Notes under the pieces: model-generated
Databases searched by the model: none
Told to the model about the DNA's origin: nothing
What the model saw: only the letters and a program-made list of their open reading frames with translations
Shown: positions 51,812 to 58,632 of the stretch, in pieces
Position numbering within the stretch: position 1 is the stretch's first letter
How the letters are laid out: every line of letters starts with the position of its first letter
DNA from: Rubrivivax gelatinosus
Lineage (GTDB): Bacteria > Pseudomonadota > Gammaproteobacteria > Burkholderiales > Burkholderiaceae_C
Assembly: GCF_016583785.1 (NCBI RefSeq)
Contig: NZ_NRRU01000021.1
Span: forward strand, 1 to 58,632
DNA length: 58,632 nt
Reading direction: 5' to 3'
Translations under genes and position numbers: made by a program

Positions 51812-52768
51812 TCAATGCACGCGGCGCGACGCGCCTGGGGTCTTGGGATCGTCGAATCCGGAGTCGGGCTCGTCCGGTCCGGGCTCGCCGTCGCCGTCCT
51901 CGGCCGGCGGCAGCGCCCAGAAGAAGCGGTCGGGCACGACATTGCCCATGCCGGGGCGGAAGCCCGCGTCCAGGCTCTGGTCGAGGAAGGACAGGGCTTC
52001 GCCGACGGCCGCCTGCAGCTCGCTGCCGGCCGCCAGCAGCGCGGCCAGCGCCGCCGACAGCGTGTCGCCGGCGCCGACGAACGAGGTTTCGAAACGCTCG
52101 AACTTCTCGCCCGTCAGCGCGCCCTGCGGCGAGGCCAGCACGTTGTCGATGAACTGCTCGTGGCCCTTGCTCGCCAGCATCACGCCGGTGACGAGCACGT
52201 AGCGCGTGCCGTGTTCGCCGGCGGCCACCGCCAGTTCGCGCGCCGACGGCGGGCGTTCGCTGTCCCAGTCGGGCAGCAGGAAGTCCTGCAGCGTCTTGTG
52301 GCTGCCGACCAGCACTTCGGTGGCCGGCAGGATCAGCTCGCGGAAGGCGTCGAGATAGGGCTGCAGCTGCTCCTCGTCGAGCCAGGACAGGCTGGGCAGA
52401 TAGGCCACCAGCGGCACGTCGGCGTAGTCCGAGAGCACCTCGGCGACGGCGCTGACGGTCTCGGCGTTGCCGAGGAAACCGACCTTCCAGCCGGAGATCG
52501 TGACGTCCTCGAGGATGGTGCGTGCCTGCTCGACGACGGCGTCGTCGTCGATCTCGTGGTGGTCGAAGACTTCGGCCGTGTCGCGCATCACGATCGAGGT
52601 CACGACCGGCAAGGCGTGTGCACCCATCGCCGCTATCGTCGCGATGTCGCCGGCCAGCCCGCCGGCACCGCTCGGGTCGCTGGCGTTGAAGCTGATCACG
52701 CACGCCGGCGGCGGCGGCTCCTGCGCGGGGTCCTGCAGCTCCGTGGCGGGGTGGGGGTCGGGGGTCAT
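51812..52768 (-). CDS. thiD: Hydroxymethylpyrimidine/phosphomethylpyrimidine kinase
   Basis: Phosphorylates the pyrimidine half of thiamine. It is 318 aa, about 50 longer than E. coli ThiD because of a Pro-rich start and a Glu/Asp/Pro-rich tail after [11 protein letters not shown]. The ribokinase-like core has [28 protein letters not shown] and the catalytic [12 protein letters not shown] (GAGD). A thiE gene is not adjacent. It is divergent from rubredoxin. Confidence 0.93.
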   Translation of the reverse strand: MTPDPHPATELQDPAQEPPPPACVISFNASDPSGAGGLAGDIATIAAMGAHALPVVTSIVMRDTAEVFDHHEIDDDAVVEQARTILEDVTISGWKVGFLGNAETVSAVAEVLSDYADVPLVAYLPSLSWLDEEQLQPYLDAFRELILPATEVLVGSHKTLQDFLLPDWDSERPPSARELAVAAGEHGTRYVLVTGVMLASKGHEQFIDNVLASPQGALTGEKFERFETSFVGAGDTLSAALAALLAAGSELQAAVGEALSFLDQSLDAGFRPGMGNVVPDRFFWALPPAEDGDGEPGPDEPDSGFDDPKTPGASRRVH

Positions 52769-52854
52769 CGCGATGCCTTTGCGCGCTTGCGTCCGGAGTC
52801 GCGGCGCGACCTCGAGCGAAGCCTGAAGAATGGTGCGTATGTCCTCACAAATCC

Positions 52855-52885
52855 TTGATTTTTCTTGGATATGCGTGACTACAAT
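52855..52885 (+). promoter_or_regulatory. Promoter upstream of rubredoxin/pil-chp
   Basis: TTGATT (52855-52860) and TACAAT (52880-52885), 19 bp apart, in the most AT-rich stretch of this intergenic region. The start of transcription would be near 52892, which favours the GTG at 52918 as the rubredoxin start codon. Confidence 0.45.
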
Positions 52886-52917
52886 CGTTGCCCATTGTAG
52901 TGAGTGACCGCCTCAAA

Positions 52918-53091
52918 GTGAGCCAAAGCCGAACCTGGATGTGTCTGATCTGCGGCTGGATCTACGACGAAGCCGCCGGTGACCCCGAGCATGGCATCGC
53001 CGCAGGTACCGCGTGGGCCGACATTCCGTTGAATTGGACCTGCCCCGAGTGCGGTGCCCGTAAAGAAGATTTCGAAATGGTCGAAATCTGA
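52918..53091 (+). CDS. Rubredoxin
   Basis: Small one-iron electron carrier, 57 aa from GTG. The two Cys pairs are MCLICGWIYD and TCPECGARK, the classic CxxC-x(n)-CPxCG fold, with DEAAGDPEHGI and FEMVEI also conserved. Other starts (TTG 52888, GTG 52900) would add 6-10 residues; the promoter position favours 52918. It sits just ahead of pilG, as in many Burkholderiales. No alkane hydroxylase is nearby, so its partner is unknown. Confidence 0.93.
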   Translation: MSQSRTWMCLICGWIYDEAAGDPEHGIAAGTAWADIPLNWTCPECGARKEDFEMVEI

Positions 53092-53143
53092 TTGCCAGCG
53101 GCGGCCGCACGTGTCGCCGGGCATGCCAACAGGTGACAGTGAC

Positions 53144-53536
53144 GTGAACCCTGCCGCGTCCTCCGGCGCCAAGGTCCTGGTGATCGACGACAGCAACACC
53201 ATCCGCCGCAGCGCCGAGATCTTTCTGCGCCAGGGCGGGCACGAGGTTCTGCTGGCTGAAGACGGCTTCGACGCGCTCGCCAAGGTCAACGACCACGGCC
53301 CCGAGCTGATCTTTTGCGACATCTTGATGCCGCGCCTGGACGGTTATCAGACCTGCGCCATCATCAAGCGCAACCCGCGTTTCGCGCAGGTGCCGGTCAT
53401 CATGCTGTCGTCCAAGGACGGTCTCTTCGACAAGGCGCGGGGCCGCATGGTCGGCTCCGAGGACTACCTGACCAAACCCTTCACGAAGGAACAGTTGCTG
53501 CGTGCGGTGGAGGCTTTCCGCCGCAGTGCCGTCTGA
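53144..53536 (+). CDS. pilG: Pil-Chp response regulator PilG
   Basis: Single-domain CheY-like receiver that promotes pilus extension in the Pil-Chp system. It is 130 aa from GTG, preceded by AGGTGA at 7 nt; an ATG at 53123 is the alternative. The phospho-acceptor Asp is in LIFCDILMPRLDGYQTC. The TIRRSAEIFL and IMLSSKDGLFDKARGRMVGS stretches are nearly the same as in P. aeruginosa PilG. The switch Lys is in YLTKPF. No output domain is present. Confidence 0.93.
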   Translation: MNPAASSGAKVLVIDDSNTIRRSAEIFLRQGGHEVLLAEDGFDALAKVNDHGPELIFCDILMPRLDGYQTCAIIKRNPRFAQVPVIMLSSKDGLFDKARGRMVGSEDYLTKPFTKEQLLRAVEAFRRSAV

Positions 53537-53585
53537 ACCCGCGGCTCGAGACGCCGCTTTCGATCGAACACCGAACCCGCTGCCG

Positions 53586-53951
53586 ATGACCATCCGCAAG
53601 ATCCTCGTCGTCGACGACTCGAAGACCGAGTTGCACCACCTGTCGGACATCCTCGGCAAGCGCGGCTACGTCGTGCGCACCGCCGAGAACGGCGACGAGG
53701 CGATGCGCCGCATCGCCGAGGAACTGCCCGACCTGATCCTGATGGACGTCGTGATGCCGGGCCAGAACGGCTTCCAGCTCACGCGCCAGATCACCCGCGA
53801 CCCGCGTTACGAGGGCATCCCGGTGATCATGTGCACCAGCAAGGGGCAGGAGACGGACAAGGTCTGGGGCCTGCGCCAGGGCGCACGCGACTACATCGTC
53901 AAGCCCGTCCAGACCGACGAGTTGCTGTCCAAGATCCGCGCTTTCGACTGA
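53586..53951 (+). CDS. pilH: Pil-Chp response regulator PilH
   Basis: Second CheY-like receiver, 121 aa, the same length as P. aeruginosa PilH. It starts [15 protein letters not shown]; the phospho-acceptor Asp is in [15 protein letters not shown], and [21 protein letters not shown] with the KPV switch Lys matches PilH well. In Pseudomonas it opposes PilG, acting as a phosphate sink or retraction control. It lies 4 nt before pilI. Confidence 0.95.
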   Translation: MTIRKILVVDDSKTELHHLSDILGKRGYVVRTAENGDEAMRRIAEELPDLILMDVVMPGQNGFQLTRQITRDPRYEGIPVIMCTSKGQETDKVWGLRQGARDYIVKPVQTDELLSKIRAFD

Positions 53952-53955
53952 GCCG

Positions 53956-54489
53956 ATGGCCAATCGCGAAGCCCTGCGGGACCTGCAGAGCCGCCTGGCC
54001 CAGCGCCTGAGCGCGGTCCGCACCGAAGCGCCCGGCAGTTCCTGGCTGGCGATCGAGTGCGCCGGCGTCGGCCTGCTGGTGCCGCTGGCCGGTGCCGGCG
54101 AGATCTTCCCGCTGGGCACGATCGCGTCGGTGCCGCACACCCGGCCCTGGTTCGCCGGCGTCGCCAACCTGCGTGGCGGGCTGCACGGCGTCGTCGACCT
54201 GGCGGCCTTCCTGGGCCTGCGGCCGACGCAGGCCGCGGCCGAGGGCGTGCGCGAGCAGGCGCGGCTGCTGGCCCTGAATCCCGTGATCGGCAGCCATGTC
54301 GCGCTGCTGTTCGAGCGGCTCGCCGGGCTGCGCACCGCCGCGCAGCTGCAGCGCGAAGACGACGACGACGAGGTGTCGCGCCCGTCGTTCGCCACAGGAC
54401 GTTGGCGCGACGACAGGCAGCGCGTGTGGCAGGAGATCGATCCGGCCGCGCTCGTCCAGCACGAACAGTTTCTCGGCATCGCCCGATGA
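53956..54489 (+). CDS. pilI: CheW-like coupling protein PilI
   Basis: Couples the receptor PilJ to the kinase ChpA/PilL. It is 177 aa with a CheW fold ([42 protein letters not shown]). The last 40 residues include an acidic REDDDDE stretch not expected in plain CheW. It stands between pilH and pilJ as usual for the operon. Confidence 0.93.
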   Translation: MANREALRDLQSRLAQRLSAVRTEAPGSSWLAIECAGVGLLVPLAGAGEIFPLGTIASVPHTRPWFAGVANLRGGLHGVVDLAAFLGLRPTQAAAEGVREQARLLALNPVIGSHVALLFERLAGLRTAAQLQREDDDDEVSRPSFATGRWRDDRQRVWQEIDPAALVQHEQFLGIAR

Positions 54490-54508
54490 CGAAGGCCGCG
54501 AGGACCGC

Positions 54509-56812
54509 ATGAGCTTTCTCGACAAGATGAAGGGCCCCGCACGGGGCCGCACGCCGGCGCAGGAGCCGGGTCAACCGGAAACCCTGGCCGTGGCCGGCGA
54601 CGCGATGGACGCGACCATCCGCCTGGGCCCGGGCACGCTGGCGCCCGACAGCGCCGGCCGGGCCTCGGACTCGTCGATCATCTCCGAGGCTGCGCCGTCC
54701 GAGCTCGCCGGCGAGTTCACCAACACCCGCGTGCCCGACGAGGTCGAACCCGGCGCCTCCACCGGCCTGCCCTTCGTCGGCGGCCTGCCGGTGGCGCGCC
54801 AGCAGCAGCTGATGGCGTTTGCCTTCGGCGTCGGCCTGACCGGGCTGGTGCTCAGCGGCGGCGCCGGCATCGTCGCCGCCAACCGCAGCGCGCAGCAGGT
54901 TTCGGCCGCCGGCCAGGCACAGACGCAGTCGCAGCGCCTGGCCAAGTCGGTCTCGCAGGCGCTGCTGGGCAGCCCGCAGGCCTTCCCCGAACTGAAGGAA
55001 AGCGCCGAGATCCTGGCGCGCAACGTGCGCGGCCTGAGCGGCGGCGGCGACGTGCCGGCGGTGTCGGGTGAACTCGGCGACCGTGTCCAGGCGCTGCTGC
55101 CGGCGGTCGACCGCGCCGAGAAGAGCGCCAAGTCCGTGCTCGCGCAGCAGAAGACGCTGACCCAGGTCGGCGCCGCGCTGCGCACGATCAACCGCCAGTC
55201 GGCCGACCTGCTCGAGACCGCCGAGACCGTCTCGTCGCTGAAGCTGCAGGGCGGGGCATCGGCGGGTGAACTCTCGGCCGTCGGCCAGTTGGTGATGCTG
55301 ACGCAGCGCATCGGCAAGAGCGCCAACGAGTTCCAGACCACCGAAGGCGTCAGCGCCGAGGCCGTGTTCCTGCTTGGCAAGGACCTGAACTCGTTCCGCG
55401 AGATCGCGCAAGGCCTGCTCGACGGCAGCCCCGAACTGCGCCTGCCGGGCACACGCGAGCCGCAGACGCGCGAGCAGCTGCAGCAGCTGATCGCCCAGTA
55501 CGACAAGACGCGCAGCGAGGCCAGCGCCATCCTGGGCAACCTGCAGGGCCTGGTCGGCGCGCGCGAGGCGCAGTCGACCATCATCCGCGACAGCGAACCG
55601 CTGCGCCGCGGCCTCGACGAGCTGCAGGGCGAACTCGCCGGCAGCGGCGGCCTGCGCCTGGCCATCGTCGTGCCGGGGCTGCTGTCGGTGCTGCTGCTGG
55701 CCATCGGCAGCGTCGGGCTGCTGCGCCTGTTCGTCGCCGACCAGACCTCGCGCGCCCGCTTCGCCGAAGCCCAGCGCCAGGAAGCGGAACGCCAGGAACT
55801 CGAAGCCAAGCGTGTCAACGACGCCAACCAGGCCGCCATTCTTCGCCTGATGAACGAGCTGCAGACCGTCGCCGAGGGCGATCTGACGCAGCAGGCCACC
55901 GTCACCGAGGACATCACCGGCGCCATCGCCGACTCGGTCAACTACACCGTCGAGGAACTGCGTTCGCTGGTCGCCTCGGTACAGGACACGGTGGCGCGCG
56001 TGACCGACACCACGCAGCAGGTCGAGCAGACCTCGTCCGAGCTGCTGGCGGCGTCGACCGAGCAGCTGCGCGTGATCCGCGAGACCGGCGAGTCGGTGCT
56101 GCAGATGGCCGGCCGCATCAACGACGTGTCGGCGCAGGCGCAGCGCACCGCCGAGGTCGCGCGCCAGTCGCTGGAAGCCGCGGCCAGCGGCCAGCAGGCG
56201 GTGCAGAACACGATCGGCGGCATGAACTCGATCCGCGACCAGATCCAGGAGACCTCCAAGCGCATCAAGCGCCTGGGCGAGAGCTCGCAGGAGATCGGCG
56301 AGATCACCGAGCTGATCTCGGACATCACCGAGCAGACCAACGTGCTGGCGCTGAACGCCGCGATCCAGGCCGCCAGCGCCGGCGAGGCCGGCCGCGGTTT
56401 CAGCGTCGTCGCCGAGGAAGTGCAGCGCCTGGCCGAACGCTCCGGCGAAGCCACGCGCCAGATCGCCGCGATCGTGCGCGCCATTCAGACCGACACCCAG
56501 GACGCGGTGGCGGCGATGGAGCGCTCGACCCAGGGCGTGATCGACGGCGCGCGCCTGTCCGACGCCGCCGGCAGCGCGCTGTCCGACATCGACCGCGTGA
56601 CGCGTGAGCTCGCCGAACTGATCGCGCGCATCTCGGCGCAGGCCTCGAGCGAGGCCGAGTCGGCCAACGGCGTTGCCGCCAACATCCAGCACATCTTCGC
56701 CGTCACCGAGCAGGCCGGCGACGGCACGCGCTCGACGGCGCAGATGGTGCATGAACTCTCGCGCGCTGCCGAACAGCTGCGCGCCTCGATCGCCCGCTTC
56801 AAGATCGCCTGA
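54509..56812 (+). CDS. pilJ: Methyl-accepting chemotaxis protein PilJ
   Basis: Receptor of the Pil-Chp pathway, 767 aa. An N-terminal cytoplasmic region of about 85 residues precedes the first membrane helix ([19 protein letters not shown]). The periplasmic part spans about residues 125-385. A second helix ([21 protein letters not shown]) leads to a HAMP region and the signalling coiled coil. The highly conserved tip is [20 protein letters not shown] and [18 protein letters not shown]. The periplasmic domain is large, as in P. aeruginosa PilJ (682 aa). The long cytoplasmic N-terminus is an extra. Confidence 0.95.
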   Translation: MSFLDKMKGPARGRTPAQEPGQPETLAVAGDAMDATIRLGPGTLAPDSAGRASDSSIISEAAPSELAGEFTNTRVPDEVEPGASTGLPFVGGLPVARQQQLMAFAFGVGLTGLVLSGGAGIVAANRSAQQVSAAGQAQTQSQRLAKSVSQALLGSPQAFPELKESAEILARNVRGLSGGGDVPAVSGELGDRVQALLPAVDRAEKSAKSVLAQQKTLTQVGAALRTINRQSADLLETAETVSSLKLQGGASAGELSAVGQLVMLTQRIGKSANEFQTTEGVSAEAVFLLGKDLNSFREIAQGLLDGSPELRLPGTREPQTREQLQQLIAQYDKTRSEASAILGNLQGLVGAREAQSTIIRDSEPLRRGLDELQGELAGSGGLRLAIVVPGLLSVLLLAIGSVGLLRLFVADQTSRARFAEAQRQEAERQELEAKRVNDANQAAILRLMNELQTVAEGDLTQQATVTEDITGAIADSVNYTVEELRSLVASVQDTVARVTDTTQQVEQTSSELLAASTEQLRVIRETGESVLQMAGRINDVSAQAQRTAEVARQSLEAAASGQQAVQNTIGGMNSIRDQIQETSKRIKRLGESSQEIGEITELISDITEQTNVLALNAAIQAASAGEAGRGFSVVAEEVQRLAERSGEATRQIAAIVRAIQTDTQDAVAAMERSTQGVIDGARLSDAAGSALSDIDRVTRELAELIARISAQASSEAESANGVAANIQHIFAVTEQAGDGTRSTAQMVHELSRAAEQLRASIARFKIA

Positions 56813-56820
56813 CGTCCGGG

Positions 56821-58632
56821 ATGAACGCCGTCACCGACAGCCTCTCCGGCAACGCCGACGACCTGAGCCCGCTGGCCTGGGTGCACGGCGAGCTGCGCCG
56901 TTCGCTCGAGCAGGCGCACAAGGCGCTGCACCGCCACCTGAAGGAGAGCGAGGCCGCCGGCCGCTCCGACGTCGATGCCGTCGACCCGGCGGTGCTGCGT
57001 GCGGCGCGTGTCGCGCTGCACCAGGGGGTCGGTGCGCTCGAACTCGTCGGCCTGCCGGCCGCGGCGCAGATGCTGCGCGCCAGCGAGGCGCTGGTGCAGC
57101 GCTGGATCACGCGCCCGGCGCTGGCCGACGCGAAAGCGGTGCAGACGGTCGAGAAGGCCTCGTTCGCGCTGCTCGACTACCTGGCGCGGCTGCTCGCGCG
57201 CCGGCCGGTGTCGCCGGTGGCGATGTTCCCGCAGTACCTGGCGGTGCAGACGCTGGCGGGCGCCGAGCGCGCCCACCCGGCCGACCTCTGGCCGCAGGAC
57301 TGGCAGTGGCTGGCGCTGCCGGCCGAAGACGGCGTGCGCGCGCTCGCGGCCGACGACGCCGCGCGCGGCGCGATGGAGTCGCTGACGCTGGCGCTGATGC
57401 GCCAGCCCGACCCGGGCAAGCTGGCGACGATGGGCGAACTCTGCGCCGCGCTCGGTGCCGGTGCCCACGGCCGGCCGGCGACGCTGTGGCGCCTGGCCGC
57501 GGCCTTCTTCGAGGCCCAGTCCAAGGGCCTGCTGGCGAGCGACGTCTATTCCAAGCGCATCGCCTCGCGCCTGCTGTCGCAGCTGCGCGCCACGATGCGC
57601 GGCGACGAGGAGGTCTCCGACCGCCTGGCGCAGGATCTGCTGTTCTTCTGCGCCCACGCGCGCACGCCCGCGGCCGCCGAGGCGCCGCGGCTGGCCTCGG
57701 TGCGCGCCGTCTGGCGCCTGGACGACAGCGCCGCCCCCGATTACGACGTCGCCCGTCTCGGCCGTTTCGACCCGGCCTGGGTGGCGCAGGCGCGCAAGCG
57801 TGTCGCCGGCGCCAAGGACGCCTGGTCGGCCGTTGCCGGCGGCGAAGCCCACCGCCTGACCGGTCTGGCCGAGCAGTTCACGCTCGTCGGCGACTCGCTG
57901 CAGCGGCTGTTCCCGTCGGGCGAGGTGCTGGCCACCGTGCTGCAGGACGCCGCCGCCCAGACCGTCGCCGCGCAGGCCGCACCGCCGGCGCCGCTGGCGA
58001 TGGAGGTCGCGACCGCGCTGCTGTACCTGGACGCCCAGCTCGAGGACGGCGAGTTCGACCACCCGGCGCTGCCCGAGCGTGTGCAGCGCCTGGCGCGCCG
58101 CGTCGACGAGGTGCGCCGCGGCTTGCCGCAGCAGCCGCTCGAACCCTGGATGGAGGAGCTGTACCGCCGCGTCAGCGACCGCCAGACCATGGGCAGCGTG
58201 GTGCAGGAGCTGCGTGCCAGCCTGTCCGAAGCCGAGAAGCAGATCGACGCCTACTTCCGCGACCCGACGCTGCGCGAGGCGCTGATCCCGGTGCCGGGGC
58301 AGCTGTCGGCGATGCGCGGCGTGCTCTCGGTGCTGGGCCTGGACCAGGCCTCGCAGGCGGTGCTGCGCATGCGCGACGAGGTCGACACGCTGGCCCAGAC
58401 CGAGGTCGACCCGACGCACGAAGCCGCGCGCCAGACCTTCGAGCGCCTGGCCGACAACCTGGGTGCGCTCAGTTTCCTGATCGACATGCTCGGCGTGCAG
58501 CCGACGCTGGCCAAGTCGCTGTTCCGCTACGACCCCGAGACCGGCCGCCTGGCCGCGGTGATGGGCCAGGGGGCGCGGGCGCCGCTGCCGGCGCCGGCCC
58601 CGCCGGCCGCCGCCGCGCCGGCGCGTTTTGCG
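56821..58632 (+). CDS. chpA: Hybrid chemosensory kinase ChpA/PilL, N-terminal part (cut by window end)
   Basis: The frame opens at ATG 56821, 8 nt after pilJ, and stays open for 604 codons to the last base. It starts MNAVTDSLSGNADDLSPLAW and is a helical Hpt-like and PilL N-terminal region (LEQAHKALHRHLKES; LSFLIDMLGVQPTLAKSLF). In Pseudomonas the full protein has multiple Hpt domains, a CheA-like kinase, CheW and a receiver (about 2,470 aa); those parts would lie beyond the window. No phospho-accepting HxxKG motif was seen in the part present. Confidence 0.93.
   Translation, partial: MNAVTDSLSGNADDLSPLAWVHGELRRSLEQAHKALHRHLKESEAAGRSDVDAVDPAVLRAARVALHQGVGALELVGLPAAAQMLRASEALVQRWITRPALADAKAVQTVEKASFALLDYLARLLARRPVSPVAMFPQYLAVQTLAGAERAHPADLWPQDWQWLALPAEDGVRALAADDAARGAMESLTLALMRQPDPGKLATMGELCAALGAGAHGRPATLWRLAAAFFEAQSKGLLASDVYSKRIASRLLSQLRATMRGDEEVSDRLAQDLLFFCAHARTPAAAEAPRLASVRAVWRLDDSAAPDYDVARLGRFDPAWVAQARKRVAGAKDAWSAVAGGEAHRLTGLAEQFTLVGDSLQRLFPSGEVLATVLQDAAAQTVAAQAAPPAPLAMEVATALLYLDAQLEDGEFDHPALPERVQRLARRVDEVRRGLPQQPLEPWMEELYRRVSDRQTMGSVVQELRASLSEAEKQIDAYFRDPTLREALIPVPGQLSAMRGVLSVLGLDQASQAVLRMRDEVDTLAQTEVDPTHEAARQTFERLADNLGALSFLIDMLGVQPTLAKSLFRYDPETGRLAAVMGQGARAPLPAPAPPAAAAPARFA

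Noticed and set aside
53891..56752. 953-codon open frame antisense to pilI-pilJ
   Set aside because: Mirror of pilJ third-position G/C bias; no recognisable domain.
56485..58419. 644-codon open frame antisense to chpA and the end of pilJ
   Set aside because: The plus-strand frame from 56821 is continuous to the window end and has the ChpA/PilL N-terminal pattern.

Overview
This is a 58.6-kb, roughly 70% GC chromosomal segment. It looks like a betaproteobacterium of the order Burkholderiales, probably the Rubrivivax/Leptothrix/Roseateles group. That is an inference from protein resemblance and from familiar gene orders: rplU-rpmA-obgE-proB; ffh - CcsA-like - PP0621-like - pilS-pilR-ampD; nrdA-nrdB; accB-accC-prmA; hemL-thiD-rubredoxin-pilGHIJ. 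No integrase, transposase, phage gene or CRISPR array was seen. Almost all genes are housekeeping or core accessory, tightly packed, often with ATGA, GTGA or TGATG overlaps.

Layout. 1-3757: the end of an anaerobic mixed-acid fermentation cluster (pflB 3' end, pflA, a Pta-type acyltransferase, focA, a small unknown). 3829-5236: an FAH-family hydrolase, a non-coding gap and tRNA-Pro(CGG). 5306-9342: ispB divergent from rplU-rpmA, then obgE-proB. 9353-13911: rppH divergent from proS and a lytic transglycosylase, then ubiX, grxD and an outer-membrane-like protein on the minus strand. 14022-19533: prmC, prfA, hemA, a small membrane protein, miaB, a secreted unknown and tRNA-Met. 19581-22480: ftsY and ffh, convergent, the two GTPases of the SRP pathway. 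22526-27477: CcsA-like protein, PP0621-like protein, pilSR and ampD. 27513-32497: an nrdAB locus with two NrdR boxes, then a histone H1-like protein. 32517-37270: sugar/nucleoside kinase, zinc-ribbon protein, prmA, accC and accB. 37545-43221: a minus-strand string read as RNB exonuclease, TonB-like protein, aroE, mtgA, an unknown and a TlpA-like thioredoxin. 43648-46294: mpl, YqiA-like esterase and an SDR reductase. 46351-50354: two tandem S9-family peptidase paralogues. 50509-52768: hemL and thiD. 52918 to the end: rubredoxin and the Pil-Chp chemosensory operon pilG-pilH-pilI-pilJ-chpA, cut by the window edge.

Functional links. Several sets work together: fermentation of pyruvate to formate and acetyl-CoA with formate export; translation termination and modification (prfA, prmC, prmA, miaB, proS); co-translational membrane targeting (ftsY, ffh); type IV pilus control at transcription (PilS/PilR) and at the motor (Pil-Chp); deoxyribonucleotide supply; and peptidoglycan synthesis and recycling (mtgA, mpl, ampD, lytic transglycosylase).

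Most unusual signals. (1) Two copies of a roughly 250-bp non-coding element (20841-21090 and 43317-43565) whose nested hairpins are kept by compensatory base changes. (2) A tandem S9 peptidase whose nucleophile Ser codon reads Gly. (3) A tandem repeat of about 72 nt whose units begin at start codons, between mtgA and its downstream gene. (4) An intergenic module with a G9 tract just before the prmA start. (5) A possible leaderless hemA.
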